Origin: Pseudonocardia sp. EC080619-01
GTDB lineage: Bacteria; Actinomycetota; Actinomycetes; Mycobacteriales; Pseudonocardiaceae
Length of the DNA stretch: 64,000 nucleotides
Assembly (NCBI RefSeq): GCF_001420995.1
Contig: NZ_CP012184.1
Coordinates: 2,402,501 to 2,466,500, forward strand
Reading direction: 5' to 3'
Both the position numbers and the translations under genes were made by a program. The notes beneath the pieces are model-generated. The model was not told the origin of the DNA, ran no database searches, and saw only the letters and a program-made list of their open reading frames with translations. Shown here in pieces: positions 28,495-37,238 of this stretch. Position 1 is the first letter of the stretch; every line of letters starts with the position of its first letter.

Positions 28495-28612
28495 GGTGAC
28501 CCTCGTACTTTCGAGTGAGTTCCCCGATTCACATGCAGGTCACACCGCACGTCGTGACCTTTTCGTGACCCTGCCGTGTCGCTCCGGATGCTCATGGCCG
28601 ACACTGGACGAC

Positions 28613-29788
28613 GTGCGTCCGTCACCTCGCAGTCGCCGAGTGTCGCGCAACACCCTGCGCGGATCCGCCTCCGGGGTCGACCCGGCCGAGCCGATCGACC
28701 TCCGCTCGGACACCGTCACCGCGCCGACGGCCGAGATGCGCCAGGCTATGGCCGACGCCGAGGTCGCCGACGACGTCCTCGACCGCGACCCCACGATGCG
28801 CGAGCTGGAGGAGCGGGTAGCGGGCCTGCTCGGCGCCGCGGACGCGCTGTGGACCCCGACCGGGTCGATGGCGAACCTGATCGCGCTGATGAGCCGGCTC
28901 GGGCGTGGGGAGTCGTTCCTCGCCCCGCAGGGAGCCCACGTCCTCGACTTCGAACTCGGGACGGCGGCCTGGCTGGCCGGCGGGATGCCCCGGCCGCTCC
29001 CGCACGACGGTGGCCCCGGCAAGGTCACCGGGACGGCCGTCCGGCGGGCGGCCACCGGGGACGACCACTACGCCGGCCTCCGGACGTCGCTGCTCTGCCT
29101 GGAGAACACCCACAACTCCGCGGGCGGCACCGTCACCGCGCCGGAGGAACACGCCGCCGTCGCCGCCGCGGCGCGCGCCGCCCGCCTCGCCGTACACCTC
29201 GACGGTGCCCGGCTGTGGAACGCCGCCGTCGCACTCGGGGTGCCGCCGGGCGCGCTCACCGTCGGCGCCGACACCGTGTCGGTCTGCCTCAGCAAGGGCC
29301 TCGGTGCACCGGTGGGCTCGGTCGTCGCCGGGTCGGCCGAGTTCGTCGAGCAGGCCCGCAGGCTGCGCAAGATGCTGGGCGGCGGCGTCCGGCAGGGCGG
29401 TGTCGTCGCGGCCGCCGGGCTGGTCGCGCTGGAGGGCGTCGACCGGCTCGCCGAGGACCACGCTCTGGCGACCACGCTGGCCGCCGGGCTGCGCGAGCGC
29501 GGCTGGCGGGTCCGGGAGCCGCAGACCAACATCGTCCTCGTGGACGTGGCCGACCTGCGCGGCACGATCGCCGCGTTCGGCGAGGCCGGCGTCCGGGCCG
29601 GGGCGATCGCCGGGAAGCTCCGGCTGATGACCCACCGCGACGTCACCGAGGCCCACGTGACGGCCGCGCTCGACCGGATCGGCGAGGTCGGCCCGGCCAG
29701 CACGGGCTCCCCGGACGGCGGCCGGACGGCCGGGTTCACCCGGCCCCGCGAGGTCCCGGAGCAGGCGCCGCGCACCGCCCTCGGGTGA
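28613..29788 (+). CDS. threonine aldolase-family PLP enzyme
   Basis: The domain begins IDLRSDTVTAPTAEMRQAM, the hallmark of low-specificity L-threonine aldolase, with the PLP lysine in VCLSKGLGAPVGSVV and HLDGARLWNAAVA. It cleaves beta-hydroxy amino acids such as threonine to glycine and an aldehyde. The start is uncertain: GTG 28613 gives 391 residues, GTG 28640 removes 9; neither has a good ribosome site. The C-terminal 30 residues are variable. Divergent TetR gene upstream. Confidence 0.88.
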   Translation: MRPSPRSRRVSRNTLRGSASGVDPAEPIDLRSDTVTAPTAEMRQAMADAEVADDVLDRDPTMRELEERVAGLLGAADALWTPTGSMANLIALMSRLGRGESFLAPQGAHVLDFELGTAAWLAGGMPRPLPHDGGPGKVTGTAVRRAATGDDHYAGLRTSLLCLENTHNSAGGTVTAPEEHAAVAAAARAARLAVHLDGARLWNAAVALGVPPGALTVGADTVSVCLSKGLGAPVGSVVAGSAEFVEQARRLRKMLGGGVRQGGVVAAAGLVALEGVDRLAEDHALATTLAAGLRERGWRVREPQTNIVLVDVADLRGTIAAFGEAGVRAGAIAGKLRLMTHRDVTEAHVTAALDRIGEVGPASTGSPDGGRTAGFTRPREVPEQAPRTALG

Positions 29789-30079
29789 TCCCGCGGCCAC
29801 CGGTCGCGAGCCCGCCCGTCGGCGCCGTCACAGTGTCGCGCGCGGGCAAGTCGGTGTCGTGTGAGGTCAAGTCGGCCTGCACGATCGGGTCCACACTGGT
29901 CGACGGCCGGACGCCGGAGCGGGTGTCCGCCTAGGCTTCCGCCGCCCTCGGGACGCGCCTCCGGGCTCCGATCTCCACCCTCCCGTCGGTGGCTCCCGAC
30001 CCGTTGACCGGCGCCGGTGACCTGCACGGACCCAGCGGTGGGCCCGGCCGGCCGCGGTGCCACCGACCGCAGGACCGTC

Positions 30080-30829
30080 ATGACCAGCCCCACCGCCCCC
30101 GTCCCCGACTCCCCCGCACCCGAGCCCGAGTTCCTGGTCGCCGACGACGTCGCCGTCGACGGCGCGCACGGCCCGCTGCTCGGCGGGACCTCCCTCCGTG
30201 CGACGCCCGGCGGGGTCCTGCTCGTCGCCGGCACCCCCGGGTCCGGGCACACCGCGCTGGCCCTGTGCCTGGCCGGCCGGATGCGGCCGACCCTCGGGCG
30301 GATCACACTCGGCGGCGACGACGATCCCGCCCGGCTGCGGCGCGCGGTCGCCGTCGTCGACACCCCGGGGGTGAGCGAGCCCGAGCCGGTGCTGCCGCTG
30401 CGCACCGTCGTCGGGGAGGAGCTGGCGATGGCCGGTCGCGGGACCCGGCCCCGCTCGGTGGTCGCGTGGCTCGCCGCCCGCGGCGCGGAGCAGTGGGCCC
30501 GGACCCGGTTCGAGGACGTCCCGGCCCCCGTGCGGATCGCGCTGACCACCGAGCTCGCCGCGTCCCGGCCCGGCACCGCGGTGCTCGTCCTGACCGCGCC
30601 CGATCGGCACGGCGGCACCCCCGGCACCTGGTGGCAGGTCGCGGCCGAGCACGCCCGTGCGGGACTCGCGGTCGTCGTGACCTGCACCGATGCGTCCGCC
30701 GCGCTGCTGGGCGAGCCCGCCGTGCGACTGGGCGGCGGGAACGCCGGGCCACACCACGAACCGCCGGGGCGGCACACGCGACCTGCCGCCCCGGCCACCC
30801 TCCTCGACGCCACGGAGCAGAACCGATGA
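30080..30829 (+). CDS. degenerate ABC-type ATPase-like protein paired with YhgE
   Basis: 249 residues with the overall order of an ABC ATPase: FLVADDVAVDGAHGPLLGG, a P-loop position reading GTPGSGHTAL (residues 51-60), then LAGRMRPTLGRITLGG. The Walker A lysine is histidine, no LSGGQ signature is visible, and the Walker B site reads VLVLTAPDR without its catalytic Glu. It therefore probably cannot hydrolyse ATP in the usual way. ATG 30080 follows AGGAC. Its stop overlaps the YhgE gene start by four bases (ATGA), so they are made together. Confidence 0.75.
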   Translation: MTSPTAPVPDSPAPEPEFLVADDVAVDGAHGPLLGGTSLRATPGGVLLVAGTPGSGHTALALCLAGRMRPTLGRITLGGDDDPARLRRAVAVVDTPGVSEPEPVLPLRTVVGEELAMAGRGTRPRSVVAWLAARGAEQWARTRFEDVPAPVRIALTTELAASRPGTAVLVLTAPDRHGGTPGTWWQVAAEHARAGLAVVVTCTDASAALLGEPAVRLGGGNAGPHHEPPGRHTRPAAPATLLDATEQNR

Positions 30830-32976
30830 GCGCGATCCGGATGGCCGTCAGCGAGCTGCGGCGGATCACCGCGGGCCGGCTCCCCGTGCTCGCCGTCCTC
30901 GCGCTGCTGCTGATCCCGATGCTGTACGCGGGGTTCTACCTCTACGCCAACGGCGATCCCTACTCCCGGCTCGACAAGGTCCCCGCCGCGCTCGTCGTCG
31001 AGGACACCGGCGGCACCGACGCCGACGGCAACCCGCAGAACGTCGGCGAGGAGGTCGCGAGGAACCTGGAGGAATCCGGTTCGTTCGACTTCCACCGGGT
31101 CTCCGCCGCCGACGCCGACCGCGGCGTCCGCGACAACGACTACACCTTCGCCCTGACGGTTCCGGCCGACTTCACCGCGGCGCTGCGGTCCTCCTCGGAC
31201 TTCACGCCCCGCCAGGCCATGCTGGTGCTGACCACCAACGACGCCAACAACTACCTGGCCCGCACCATCGCCGACACGCTCACGACCCGGGTCCGGGACT
31301 CGGTGGCCCAGCAGGTCGGCACCGAGGCCGCGGACACCTTCCTCACCGGCTTCTCGACGATCTACACGAAGACCCAGGAGGCCGCCGACGGGGCCGGGCG
31401 GCTCGCCGACGGCGCGACCCGGGCCCACGACGGCGCCGCGCAGCTCGCGAGCGGGTCCGACGACCTGGCGTCGGGCCAGCGCCGGCTGCTCGGCGGGGCG
31501 CAGCAGCTCGCGGGCGGTGCCGGCGAGCTCTCGTCCGGGGCCGGCACCCTCGCCACCGGCGCCGGGACCGCGGCCGCCGGTGCCGACCGGCTCGGCTCCG
31601 GCGCCGGTGAGCTGGCGACCGGGCTCGGCACGCTGCGGGACGCGACCGCGCAGCTGCCCCGGCAGTCCCGGGAGCTCGCGGACGGCGCCCGCCAGGTCGC
31701 GGACGGCAACGCGCAGGTCGCCGCGGCCGGCGACCGCGTCGCGCAGGAGAGCGGACGGCTGGCCGCCCAGCTCGACGCCGCCGACGGCACCATCGCGGCC
31801 GGCCTGCGCGAGCGCGGCTTCACCGACGAGCAGGTCCGGCAGGCCCTGGCCGTGCTCGCCGACGCGAAGCAGCCGCTCGAACAGGGCAACGAGCGCGTCC
31901 AGGAGGTCTCCGGGCAGCTCGACCGGCTCGGGTCGGGAGCGGGCCGGGTCGCCGACGGCGCCGAACGGCTCGCCGCCTCCGCACCGCAGCTGAGCTCCGG
32001 GATCGCGAGCGCCGCCGACGGCGCCGGCGAGCTGCGGGACGGCGCGTCCGAGCTGTCCGGCGGCGTCCGGGAACTCTCCGACGGCGCCGGCAGGCTCTCG
32101 GCCGGGGCGACCGAGCTGCGGACCGGGGCGGACACCCTCGTCGACGGCGAGCGCACCGCCGTCGACGGCAGCGACCGGCTCTCCGACGGCGCCCACCGGC
32201 TCGACACGGGCACCGCCGAGCTGGCCGGCGGCGCCGGGCAGCTGCGCGACGGGCTGACCTCCGGGCTCGGGCAGATCCCGAACCCCGCGCCGGACGTCCG
32301 CGACGCCACCGCGCAGAACATCGGCGACCCGGTCGCCACCCGCGACGTCGCCCACTCCCAGGCGGACACCTACGGCGCCGGGCTCGCCCCGTTCTTCATG
32401 GCCCTGGCCACCTGGATCGGCGGCTACGTGCTGTTCCTGCTGCTGCAGCCGCTGTCCCGGCGGGCGATCGCGGCCGGTCAGAGCCCGCTGCGGGTGGCGC
32501 TGGGCGGCTGGCTCCCGGCCGGGCTGCTCGGGATGCTGCAGGTGGCGGGGATGTACGTGATCGTCGTCTTCGGACTCGGCATCGCACCGGTGCACCCGTT
32601 CGCCACGTTCGGCTTCCTGTGCCTGGTCTCGCTGACGTTCACGGCGATCGTGCACGCCCTCAACGCCTGGCTGGGCAGCGTCGGGCAGTTCATCGACCTG
32701 GTCCTGATGGTGCTGCAGCTCGTGTCGGCCGGCGGCACGTTCCCCTGGCAGACCATCCCGGCCCCGCTGTACCCGGTGCACCACGTGATGCCGATGGGCT
32801 ACGCCGTCGACGCGCTGCGGCACCTCATGTACGGCGGCGAGCCGGCCGGGGTGATCGGGACCGCGGTGCCGGTGCTGCTCGGCTGGCTGCTGCTCGCCGT
32901 CGCCGTCGCGGCGCTGGCGGCACGCCGGCAGCGGGTCTGGACGCCGGCGGCCGTGAAACCGGAGCTCGTGCTGTGA
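30826..32976 (+). CDS. YhgE/Pip-family membrane protein
   Basis: 716 residues. One membrane segment at about 17-37 (LPVLAVLALLLIPMLYAGFY), a large external domain with some 20 repeats of the ADGAxxLxxGA type (residues 185-480), then five or six C-terminal membrane segments ending ARRQRVW. This is the ABC-2-like topology of YhgE/Pip (phage infection protein) and of the EsaA group linked to type VII secretion. The repeats predict a long helical rod outside the membrane. Exact role is unknown. ATG 30826 overlaps the ATPase-like gene; the convergent aminotransferase stops 7 bp beyond. Confidence 0.9.
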   Translation: MSAIRMAVSELRRITAGRLPVLAVLALLLIPMLYAGFYLYANGDPYSRLDKVPAALVVEDTGGTDADGNPQNVGEEVARNLEESGSFDFHRVSAADADRGVRDNDYTFALTVPADFTAALRSSSDFTPRQAMLVLTTNDANNYLARTIADTLTTRVRDSVAQQVGTEAADTFLTGFSTIYTKTQEAADGAGRLADGATRAHDGAAQLASGSDDLASGQRRLLGGAQQLAGGAGELSSGAGTLATGAGTAAAGADRLGSGAGELATGLGTLRDATAQLPRQSRELADGARQVADGNAQVAAAGDRVAQESGRLAAQLDAADGTIAAGLRERGFTDEQVRQALAVLADAKQPLEQGNERVQEVSGQLDRLGSGAGRVADGAERLAASAPQLSSGIASAADGAGELRDGASELSGGVRELSDGAGRLSAGATELRTGADTLVDGERTAVDGSDRLSDGAHRLDTGTAELAGGAGQLRDGLTSGLGQIPNPAPDVRDATAQNIGDPVATRDVAHSQADTYGAGLAPFFMALATWIGGYVLFLLLQPLSRRAIAAGQSPLRVALGGWLPAGLLGMLQVAGMYVIVVFGLGIAPVHPFATFGFLCLVSLTFTAIVHALNAWLGSVGQFIDLVLMVLQLVSAGGTFPWQTIPAPLYPVHHVMPMGYAVDALRHLMYGGEPAGVIGTAVPVLLGWLLLAVAVAALAARRQRVWTPAAVKPELVL

Positions 32977-32983
32977 CCCGCGC

Positions 32984-34168
32984 TCAGACCCAGGCGCGCA
33001 GCCGCTCCAGGGCCCCGGTGATGCCCTCGGACGTGCCCGCGCAGGAGAACCGCACGTAGTTCCCGCCGTCGACGGGATCGAAGTCCTGCCCCGGCGCGAC
33101 GGCGATCCCGGTCTCGTCGAGCAGCCGGTAGGTGAGCGCCATCGAGTCCTCGCCGGGCCGCAGCAGGTGCGCGACGTCCGCGTAGACGTAGAACGCGCCG
33201 TCGGCGGGGGCGAGCCGGTCGATCCCGATCGCGGGCAGCCCGGCGAGGAGCAGGTCGCGGTTGTGGCCGTAGCGGACGACGTGGGCGTCGGCCTCGGCGT
33301 AGCTCGCCGCGTCGAACGCGGCCAGCGCCGCGTGCTGCGGCAGCGCAGGCGGGCAGACCGTGAAGTTCCCGGCGAGCCCCTCGACGGTGCGGCGCAGCCG
33401 CGGCGGGCACACCAGCCAGCCGAGCCGCCAGCCCGTCATCGAGAAGTACTTCGAGAACGAGTTCACCAGCACCGCCTCGCGCGAGGTCTCCCACGCCGAC
33501 GTCGTCGCCGGGCTCCCGGGGAACGTGATGCCGTGGTAGATCTCGTCGCTGATCAGCTGGATCCCGCGCTCCTCGCAGTACCGCGCGAGGGCGGCGAGCT
33601 CGCCGGGCTCGAGGATCGTGCCGGTGGGGTTCGCCGGGCTCGCGAGGACCAGCCCCTTCACCGGCTCGTCGAGCTCCTCCAGCATCTGCACGGTCGGCTG
33701 GAACCGGGTCTCCGGCCCGCACGGCAGCTCGACGACCTCGCAGCCCAGCGCGGACAGGATGTTGCGGTAGCAGGGGTAACCGGGCCGGGCCATCGCCACA
33801 CGGTCCCCGGCGTCGAAGGCGGCCAGGAAGGCCAGCAGGAACCCGCCGGAGGAGCCGGTCGTCAGCACGACGTCACCCGGGTCGACGTCGAGTCCGCGGG
33901 TGCGGTGGTAGTGCCCGGCCACGGCCTCGCGCAGCTCGGCGATGCCGGGGGCGACGGTGTAGCCGAGGACCTCGGAGTTCAGCGCCTCGACCGCGGCGGT
34001 CCGCACCGGCTCGGGGGCCGGGGTGGACGGCTGCCCGGCGGAGAGGTTGATCAGGTCGCCGTGGGTGCGGGCCCGCTCCGCGGCGGCCGCCCAGACGTCC
34101 ATGACGTGGAACGGGGCGACGGCGGCGCGGGCCGCGACGGTCAGCTGGGCGGCGGTCGGTCCGGTCAC
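32984..34168 (-). CDS. class I/II PLP-dependent aminotransferase
   Basis: 394 residues from GTG 34168 (VTGPTAAQLTVAAR). LSAGQPSTPAPEP, GYTVAPGIAELREAVAGHY, SPANPTGTI, SDEIYHGITF and the PLP lysine in NSFSKYFSMTGWRLGW define a fold-type I aminotransferase of the aspartate/alanine group. Substrate cannot be fixed from sequence. The frame is open to 34324, but that extension would run through two strong stem-loops, so the GTG is preferred. Confidence 0.88.
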   Translation of the reverse strand: MTGPTAAQLTVAARAAVAPFHVMDVWAAAAERARTHGDLINLSAGQPSTPAPEPVRTAAVEALNSEVLGYTVAPGIAELREAVAGHYHRTRGLDVDPGDVVLTTGSSGGFLLAFLAAFDAGDRVAMARPGYPCYRNILSALGCEVVELPCGPETRFQPTVQMLEELDEPVKGLVLASPANPTGTILEPGELAALARYCEERGIQLISDEIYHGITFPGSPATTSAWETSREAVLVNSFSKYFSMTGWRLGWLVCPPRLRRTVEGLAGNFTVCPPALPQHAALAAFDAASYAEADAHVVRYGHNRDLLLAGLPAIGIDRLAPADGAFYVYADVAHLLRPGEDSMALTYRLLDETGIAVAPGQDFDPVDGGNYVRFSCAGTSEGITGALERLRAWV

Positions 34169-34245
34169 GGGACCGAGCGTAGGTGGCGCGGGTCCGCGCG
34201 CCCGGCCGGGAGCCCAGGGCCGGACGCGCGGGGATCCGGCGCGCG

Positions 34246-34346
34246 CCGGGCCCGGCACCTCGCCGCCGAGTCGAGGGTGCCGGGCCCGGTCGCCACGTAC
34301 CGGTGTGCGGATCGCGATCCGCACGGCGCGGGCTCAGTGCCCGCGC
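34246..34346 (-). terminator. three consecutive stem-loops after the small exported-protein gene
   Basis: Reading the minus strand: an 8-bp stem at 34326-34346 with a 5-base loop begins 4 bp after the stop; a perfect 20-bp palindrome occupies 34305-34324; a perfect 14-bp stem with a 16-base loop spans 34246-34289 (arms 34246-34259 and 34276-34289). Together they form an unusually structured 3' region and should terminate or stabilise the transcript. Confidence 0.75.
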
Positions 34347-34350
34347 GACG

Positions 34351-34560
34351 TCACTCGGCCTCGAAGCCCAGCGCGTCGACGACGGCGCCCACCTGGGCGT
34401 CGGTGTCGGCGACGGTGTCGTCGATGTACTCGGCGACCGGGGTCAGCTCGGCGGCCTGGGCCGAACCGGTGAACGCCAGGGTGGCGAGCGGCGCGACGAC
34501 AGCGGCACCCACGAGGGTCAGGGCGCGACGACGACGGGCCGGCTGGGGAGCGTTGGCCAT
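34351..34560 (-). CDS. small exported protein of unknown function
   Basis: A 69-residue precursor: basic start (MANAPQPARRRRALT), hydrophobic core and an Ala-x-Ala site (TGSAQA/AEL), giving a mature peptide of some 33 residues, acidic and without cysteines (TPVAEYIDDTVADTDAQVGA). AGGAGG (complement of 34568-34573) precedes the ATG by 7 bases, a strong ribosome site. I do not recognise a family. It is flanked by a leader hairpin and three 3' hairpins, suggesting high or regulated expression. Confidence 0.72.
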   Translation of the reverse strand: MANAPQPARRRRALTLVGAAVVAPLATLAFTGSAQAAELTPVAEYIDDTVADTDAQVGAVVDALGFEAE

Positions 34561-34574
34561 GATGGATCCTCCTG

Positions 34575-34609
34575 TGTCTCAGGGGCACCGGCTGTGCCCC
34601 TGTGAGACA
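34575..34609 (-). promoter_or_regulatory. 14-bp interrupted inverted repeat in the leader of the small exported-protein gene
   Basis: TGTCTCA+GGGGCAC (34575-34588) pairs with GTGCCCC (34594-34600) and TGAGACA (34603-34609), leaving a 2-base bulge and a 5-base loop. It ends next to the Shine-Dalgarno. It could be an RNA control element or an operator overlapping the start of transcription. Confidence 0.55.
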
Positions 34610-34611
34610 TG

Positions 34612-34640
34612 ACGATTGCGCGCCGGACGGGCACGATCAA
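34612..34640 (-). promoter_or_regulatory. candidate promoter of the small exported-protein gene
   Basis: On the minus strand TTGATC (34635-34640) and AATCGT (34612-34617) are 17 bp apart, placing the transcript start near 34605, inside the inverted repeat. The surrounding 150 bp are more AT-rich than the rest of the window. The -10 is imperfect. Confidence 0.35.
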
Positions 34641-34793
34641 ACCCAAGTGTCCGGTTTTACCTCGTCTTCAAGATCTCTCTACACGGTTGCGGACAACAGG
34701 ACCGGCGCCACCGAAGATCACCAGGTCACTCCACGTACTGGGCCGTTAGGACCAACATCACTGGGCCATACGGAGGTAATCCTGGAGAAACAT

Positions 34794-36062
34794 TCAGCCC
34801 TTCGCGGTCGGGATCCGGACCTCTCCGCGCTCGGCCCGGAGGCCGATGTCGGTCCGGTGGTGCGACCCCGCGAGGCGCACCGGCTCCAGCCGCGCGTACG
34901 CGTCGGCGCGCGCCGCGGCCAGGTCCGCGCCCGTGCCGACGACGGACAGCACCCGCCCGCCGGACGAGACGACCGCGCCGTCGTCGCGGCGCCGGGTGCC
35001 CGCGTGCAGCACGCCCTCGCCGTCGCCACCGGTGATCACGTCACCGAGGCGCGGGGTGGCCGGGTAGCCCTCGGCCGCGACGACGACGGTCACCGCCGAG
35101 CCGTCGGACCACTCGAGCGGTGGCTGGTCGGCGAGCGTGCCGGTGGCCGTCGCGTGCAGCAGCCCGGCCAGCGGGGTGCGCAGCAGCGCCAGCACGGCCT
35201 GGGTCTCCGGGTCACCGAACCGGCAGTTGAACTCGATCACGGCGGGGCCCTGCGAGGTGAGGGCGAGCCCGGCGTAGAGCAGCCCCGAGAAGGGCGCCCC
35301 GCGGTTCTCGAGCTCCGCGGCGACCGGCCGGACGATGCGTTCCACCAGCTCGGCGGCCAGGTCGTCGCCCGCCCACGGCAGCGGGCAGTAGGCGCCCATG
35401 CCGCCCGTGTTCGGGCCGGTGTCGTCGTCGCCGACCCGCTTGAAGTCCTGCGCCGGCAGCAGCGGGACCACGGTGGTGCCGTCGACGAGGCAGAACAGCG
35501 ACGCCTCCGGCCCGTCGAGGAACGACTCGAGCAGGGCCGGGTGGCCGGCGTCGAGCAGGCCGAGCGCGTGGGCGCGGGCGATCTCGACGTCCTCGGACAC
35601 GACGACGCCCTTGCCGGCGGCCAGGCCGTCGTCCTTCACGACGTAGGGCGGGGTGAACACGCCCAGCGCGGTGTCGAGGTGGGCCGGGTTGTCGACCACG
35701 ACCGAGGACGCCGTCGGGACGCCCGCGGAGCTCATCACCGACTTCGCGAAGGCCTTGGACCCCTCGATCCGGGCCGCCTCCCTCCCGGGCCCGAAGCAGG
35801 GGATGCCGGCCGCCCGCACCGCGTCGGCGGCGCCGTTGACCAACGGCACCTCCGGCCCGATGACGACCAGGTCGGCCTGCCAGGTCTGCGCGACCGACAC
35901 GACGGCGTCGTTGTCGGACACGTCCAGACCCAGCTGCTCCGAGACGGCAGCTGTCCCCGCGTTGCCGGGGGCGCAGGCCAGGGCCGTCACCCCCGGATCC
36001 TGCGCCAAGGACACCGCGATGGCGTGCTCACGCGCGCCGTTACCCACGACCAGGACTCGCAC
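34794..36062 (-). CDS. purD: phosphoribosylamine-glycine ligase (GAR synthetase)
   Basis: PurD joins glycine to phosphoribosylamine with ATP, step two of purine synthesis. 422 residues from GTG 36062: VRVLVVGNGAREHAIAVSLA, the ATP-grasp loop VVKDDGLAAGKGVVV, TGGMGAYCP, and the metal-binding EFNCRFGDPETQAVL. Length and motifs are complete. It stands apart from the other purine genes but keeps the relative order seen in mycobacteria. Confidence 0.98.
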   Translation of the reverse strand: MRVLVVGNGAREHAIAVSLAQDPGVTALACAPGNAGTAAVSEQLGLDVSDNDAVVSVAQTWQADLVVIGPEVPLVNGAADAVRAAGIPCFGPGREAARIEGSKAFAKSVMSSAGVPTASSVVVDNPAHLDTALGVFTPPYVVKDDGLAAGKGVVVSEDVEIARAHALGLLDAGHPALLESFLDGPEASLFCLVDGTTVVPLLPAQDFKRVGDDDTGPNTGGMGAYCPLPWAGDDLAAELVERIVRPVAAELENRGAPFSGLLYAGLALTSQGPAVIEFNCRFGDPETQAVLALLRTPLAGLLHATATGTLADQPPLEWSDGSAVTVVVAAEGYPATPRLGDVITGGDGEGVLHAGTRRRDDGAVVSSGGRVLSVVGTGADLAAARADAYARLEPVRLAGSHHRTDIGLRAERGEVRIPTAKG

Positions 36063-36155
36063 GGTGGTCGAGCGTATCCGCGCACGTCCGGGGCGGGGCA
36101 ACCGGCACCGGCCCCGGCGCGGGAGGCACCACCCGTCCGTGTCAGGGTGCGCGTC

Positions 36156-37238
36156 GTGCCCGACACCGATGCGACGGTTCCGGACCGCACCGCCACCACC
36201 GCGGGCGCCCGCCCGGTGGTCATCGCACACCGCGGGGCGTCGGGGAACCGGCCCGAGCACACGCTGGCCGCCTACGAGCTCGCCGCGCGGGTCGGCGCCG
36301 ACTACCTGGAGACCGACGTCGTCCCCACCCGGGACGGGCACCTGGTCTGCCGGCACGAGCCCGGGATCGGCGGGACCACCGACGTCGCGGCCCGGCCCGA
36401 GTTCGCCGGGCGACGCACCCGGCGGACGATCGACGGCGAGGTCCACGAGGGCTGGTTCACCCACGACTTCACCCTCGCCGAGCTGCGGACGCTCCGCGCC
36501 GTCGAGCGGCTCCCTGGCGAGCGGCCCGGCAACCGTGTCTACGACGCCCGGTTCGCCGTCCCCACCTTCGCCGAGCTGCTGGACCTGCGGGAGCGGCTGT
36601 CCCGGGAGCTCGGGCGCGAGATCGGCGTCTACCCGGAGATCAAGCACTCCACCCACCACGCCGGCATCGGACTGCCTGCCGAACCACTGCTCGTCGACGC
36701 GCTCGACGGCGCCGGGCTGAACCGGCCGGACGCCCCGGTGTACGTGCAGTCGTTCGAGGTGACGAACCTGCGGTGGCTGCGCGGCAGGCTGCGGGTGCCG
36801 CTGGTCCAGCTCACCGACGTCACCGGCGGGCCGGCGGACCTGCCGGACCGGAGCTGGACGTCGATCACCTCGCCCGACGGGCTGCGCGAGGTCGCGACCT
36901 ACGCCGACGCCGTCGGGCCGGCGAAGGCCCAGGTCGTCCCGGCCGGGCCGGACGGGGCGCTGGGGCCGCCGTCGTCGCTGGTCGCCGACGCGCACGCGGC
37001 CGGGCTGCTGGTGCACCCGTACACGTTCCGGAACGAGAACGCCTTCCTGCCGCCCGCGCTGCGCTCCGGCGGGCCGGCCTCGGACTGGGGCGACGTGTTC
37101 GCCGAGTACGACGCCTTCCTCGACGCCGGCGTCGACGGCCTGTTCTCCGACCACCCGGACACCGCGATCGCCGCGCTGTCGTTCAGGCGGGGCGGTCGCG
37201 GGTCGAGCGCTCCAGATGGGCCCCGATCAGCGCACTGA
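36156..37238 (+). CDS. glycerophosphodiester phosphodiesterase
   Basis: The TIM-barrel GDPD motif is complete: AHRGASGNRPEHTLAAYELA, then GADYLETDVVPTRDGHLVC and RHEPGI, with the metal Glu/Asp and the two catalytic His. 360 residues from GTG 36156, chosen because CAGGG lies 8 bases upstream; GTG 36147 is the alternative. No signal peptide is visible, so it acts inside the cell on glycerophosphodiesters from lipid turnover. The 3' end overlaps the convergent hydrolase gene by 56 bp. Confidence 0.92.
   Translation: MPDTDATVPDRTATTAGARPVVIAHRGASGNRPEHTLAAYELAARVGADYLETDVVPTRDGHLVCRHEPGIGGTTDVAARPEFAGRRTRRTIDGEVHEGWFTHDFTLAELRTLRAVERLPGERPGNRVYDARFAVPTFAELLDLRERLSRELGREIGVYPEIKHSTHHAGIGLPAEPLLVDALDGAGLNRPDAPVYVQSFEVTNLRWLRGRLRVPLVQLTDVTGGPADLPDRSWTSITSPDGLREVATYADAVGPAKAQVVPAGPDGALGPPSSLVADAHAAGLLVHPYTFRNENAFLPPALRSGGPASDWGDVFAEYDAFLDAGVDGLFSDHPDTAIAALSFRRGGRGSSAPDGPRSAH

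Noticed and set aside
29789..30079. Direct repeat CAAGTCGG near 29847 and 29870 as a regulator site
   Set aside because: Only 8 bp, no symmetry, and no promoter boxes at a suitable distance from the downstream gene.
29068..32823. A 1251-codon open frame on the minus strand opposite the ABC-like and YhgE genes
   Set aside because: It is a shadow created by GC-rich codon use in the real plus-strand genes; the product is low-complexity Arg/Gly/Val, and the plus-strand products have clear family motifs.
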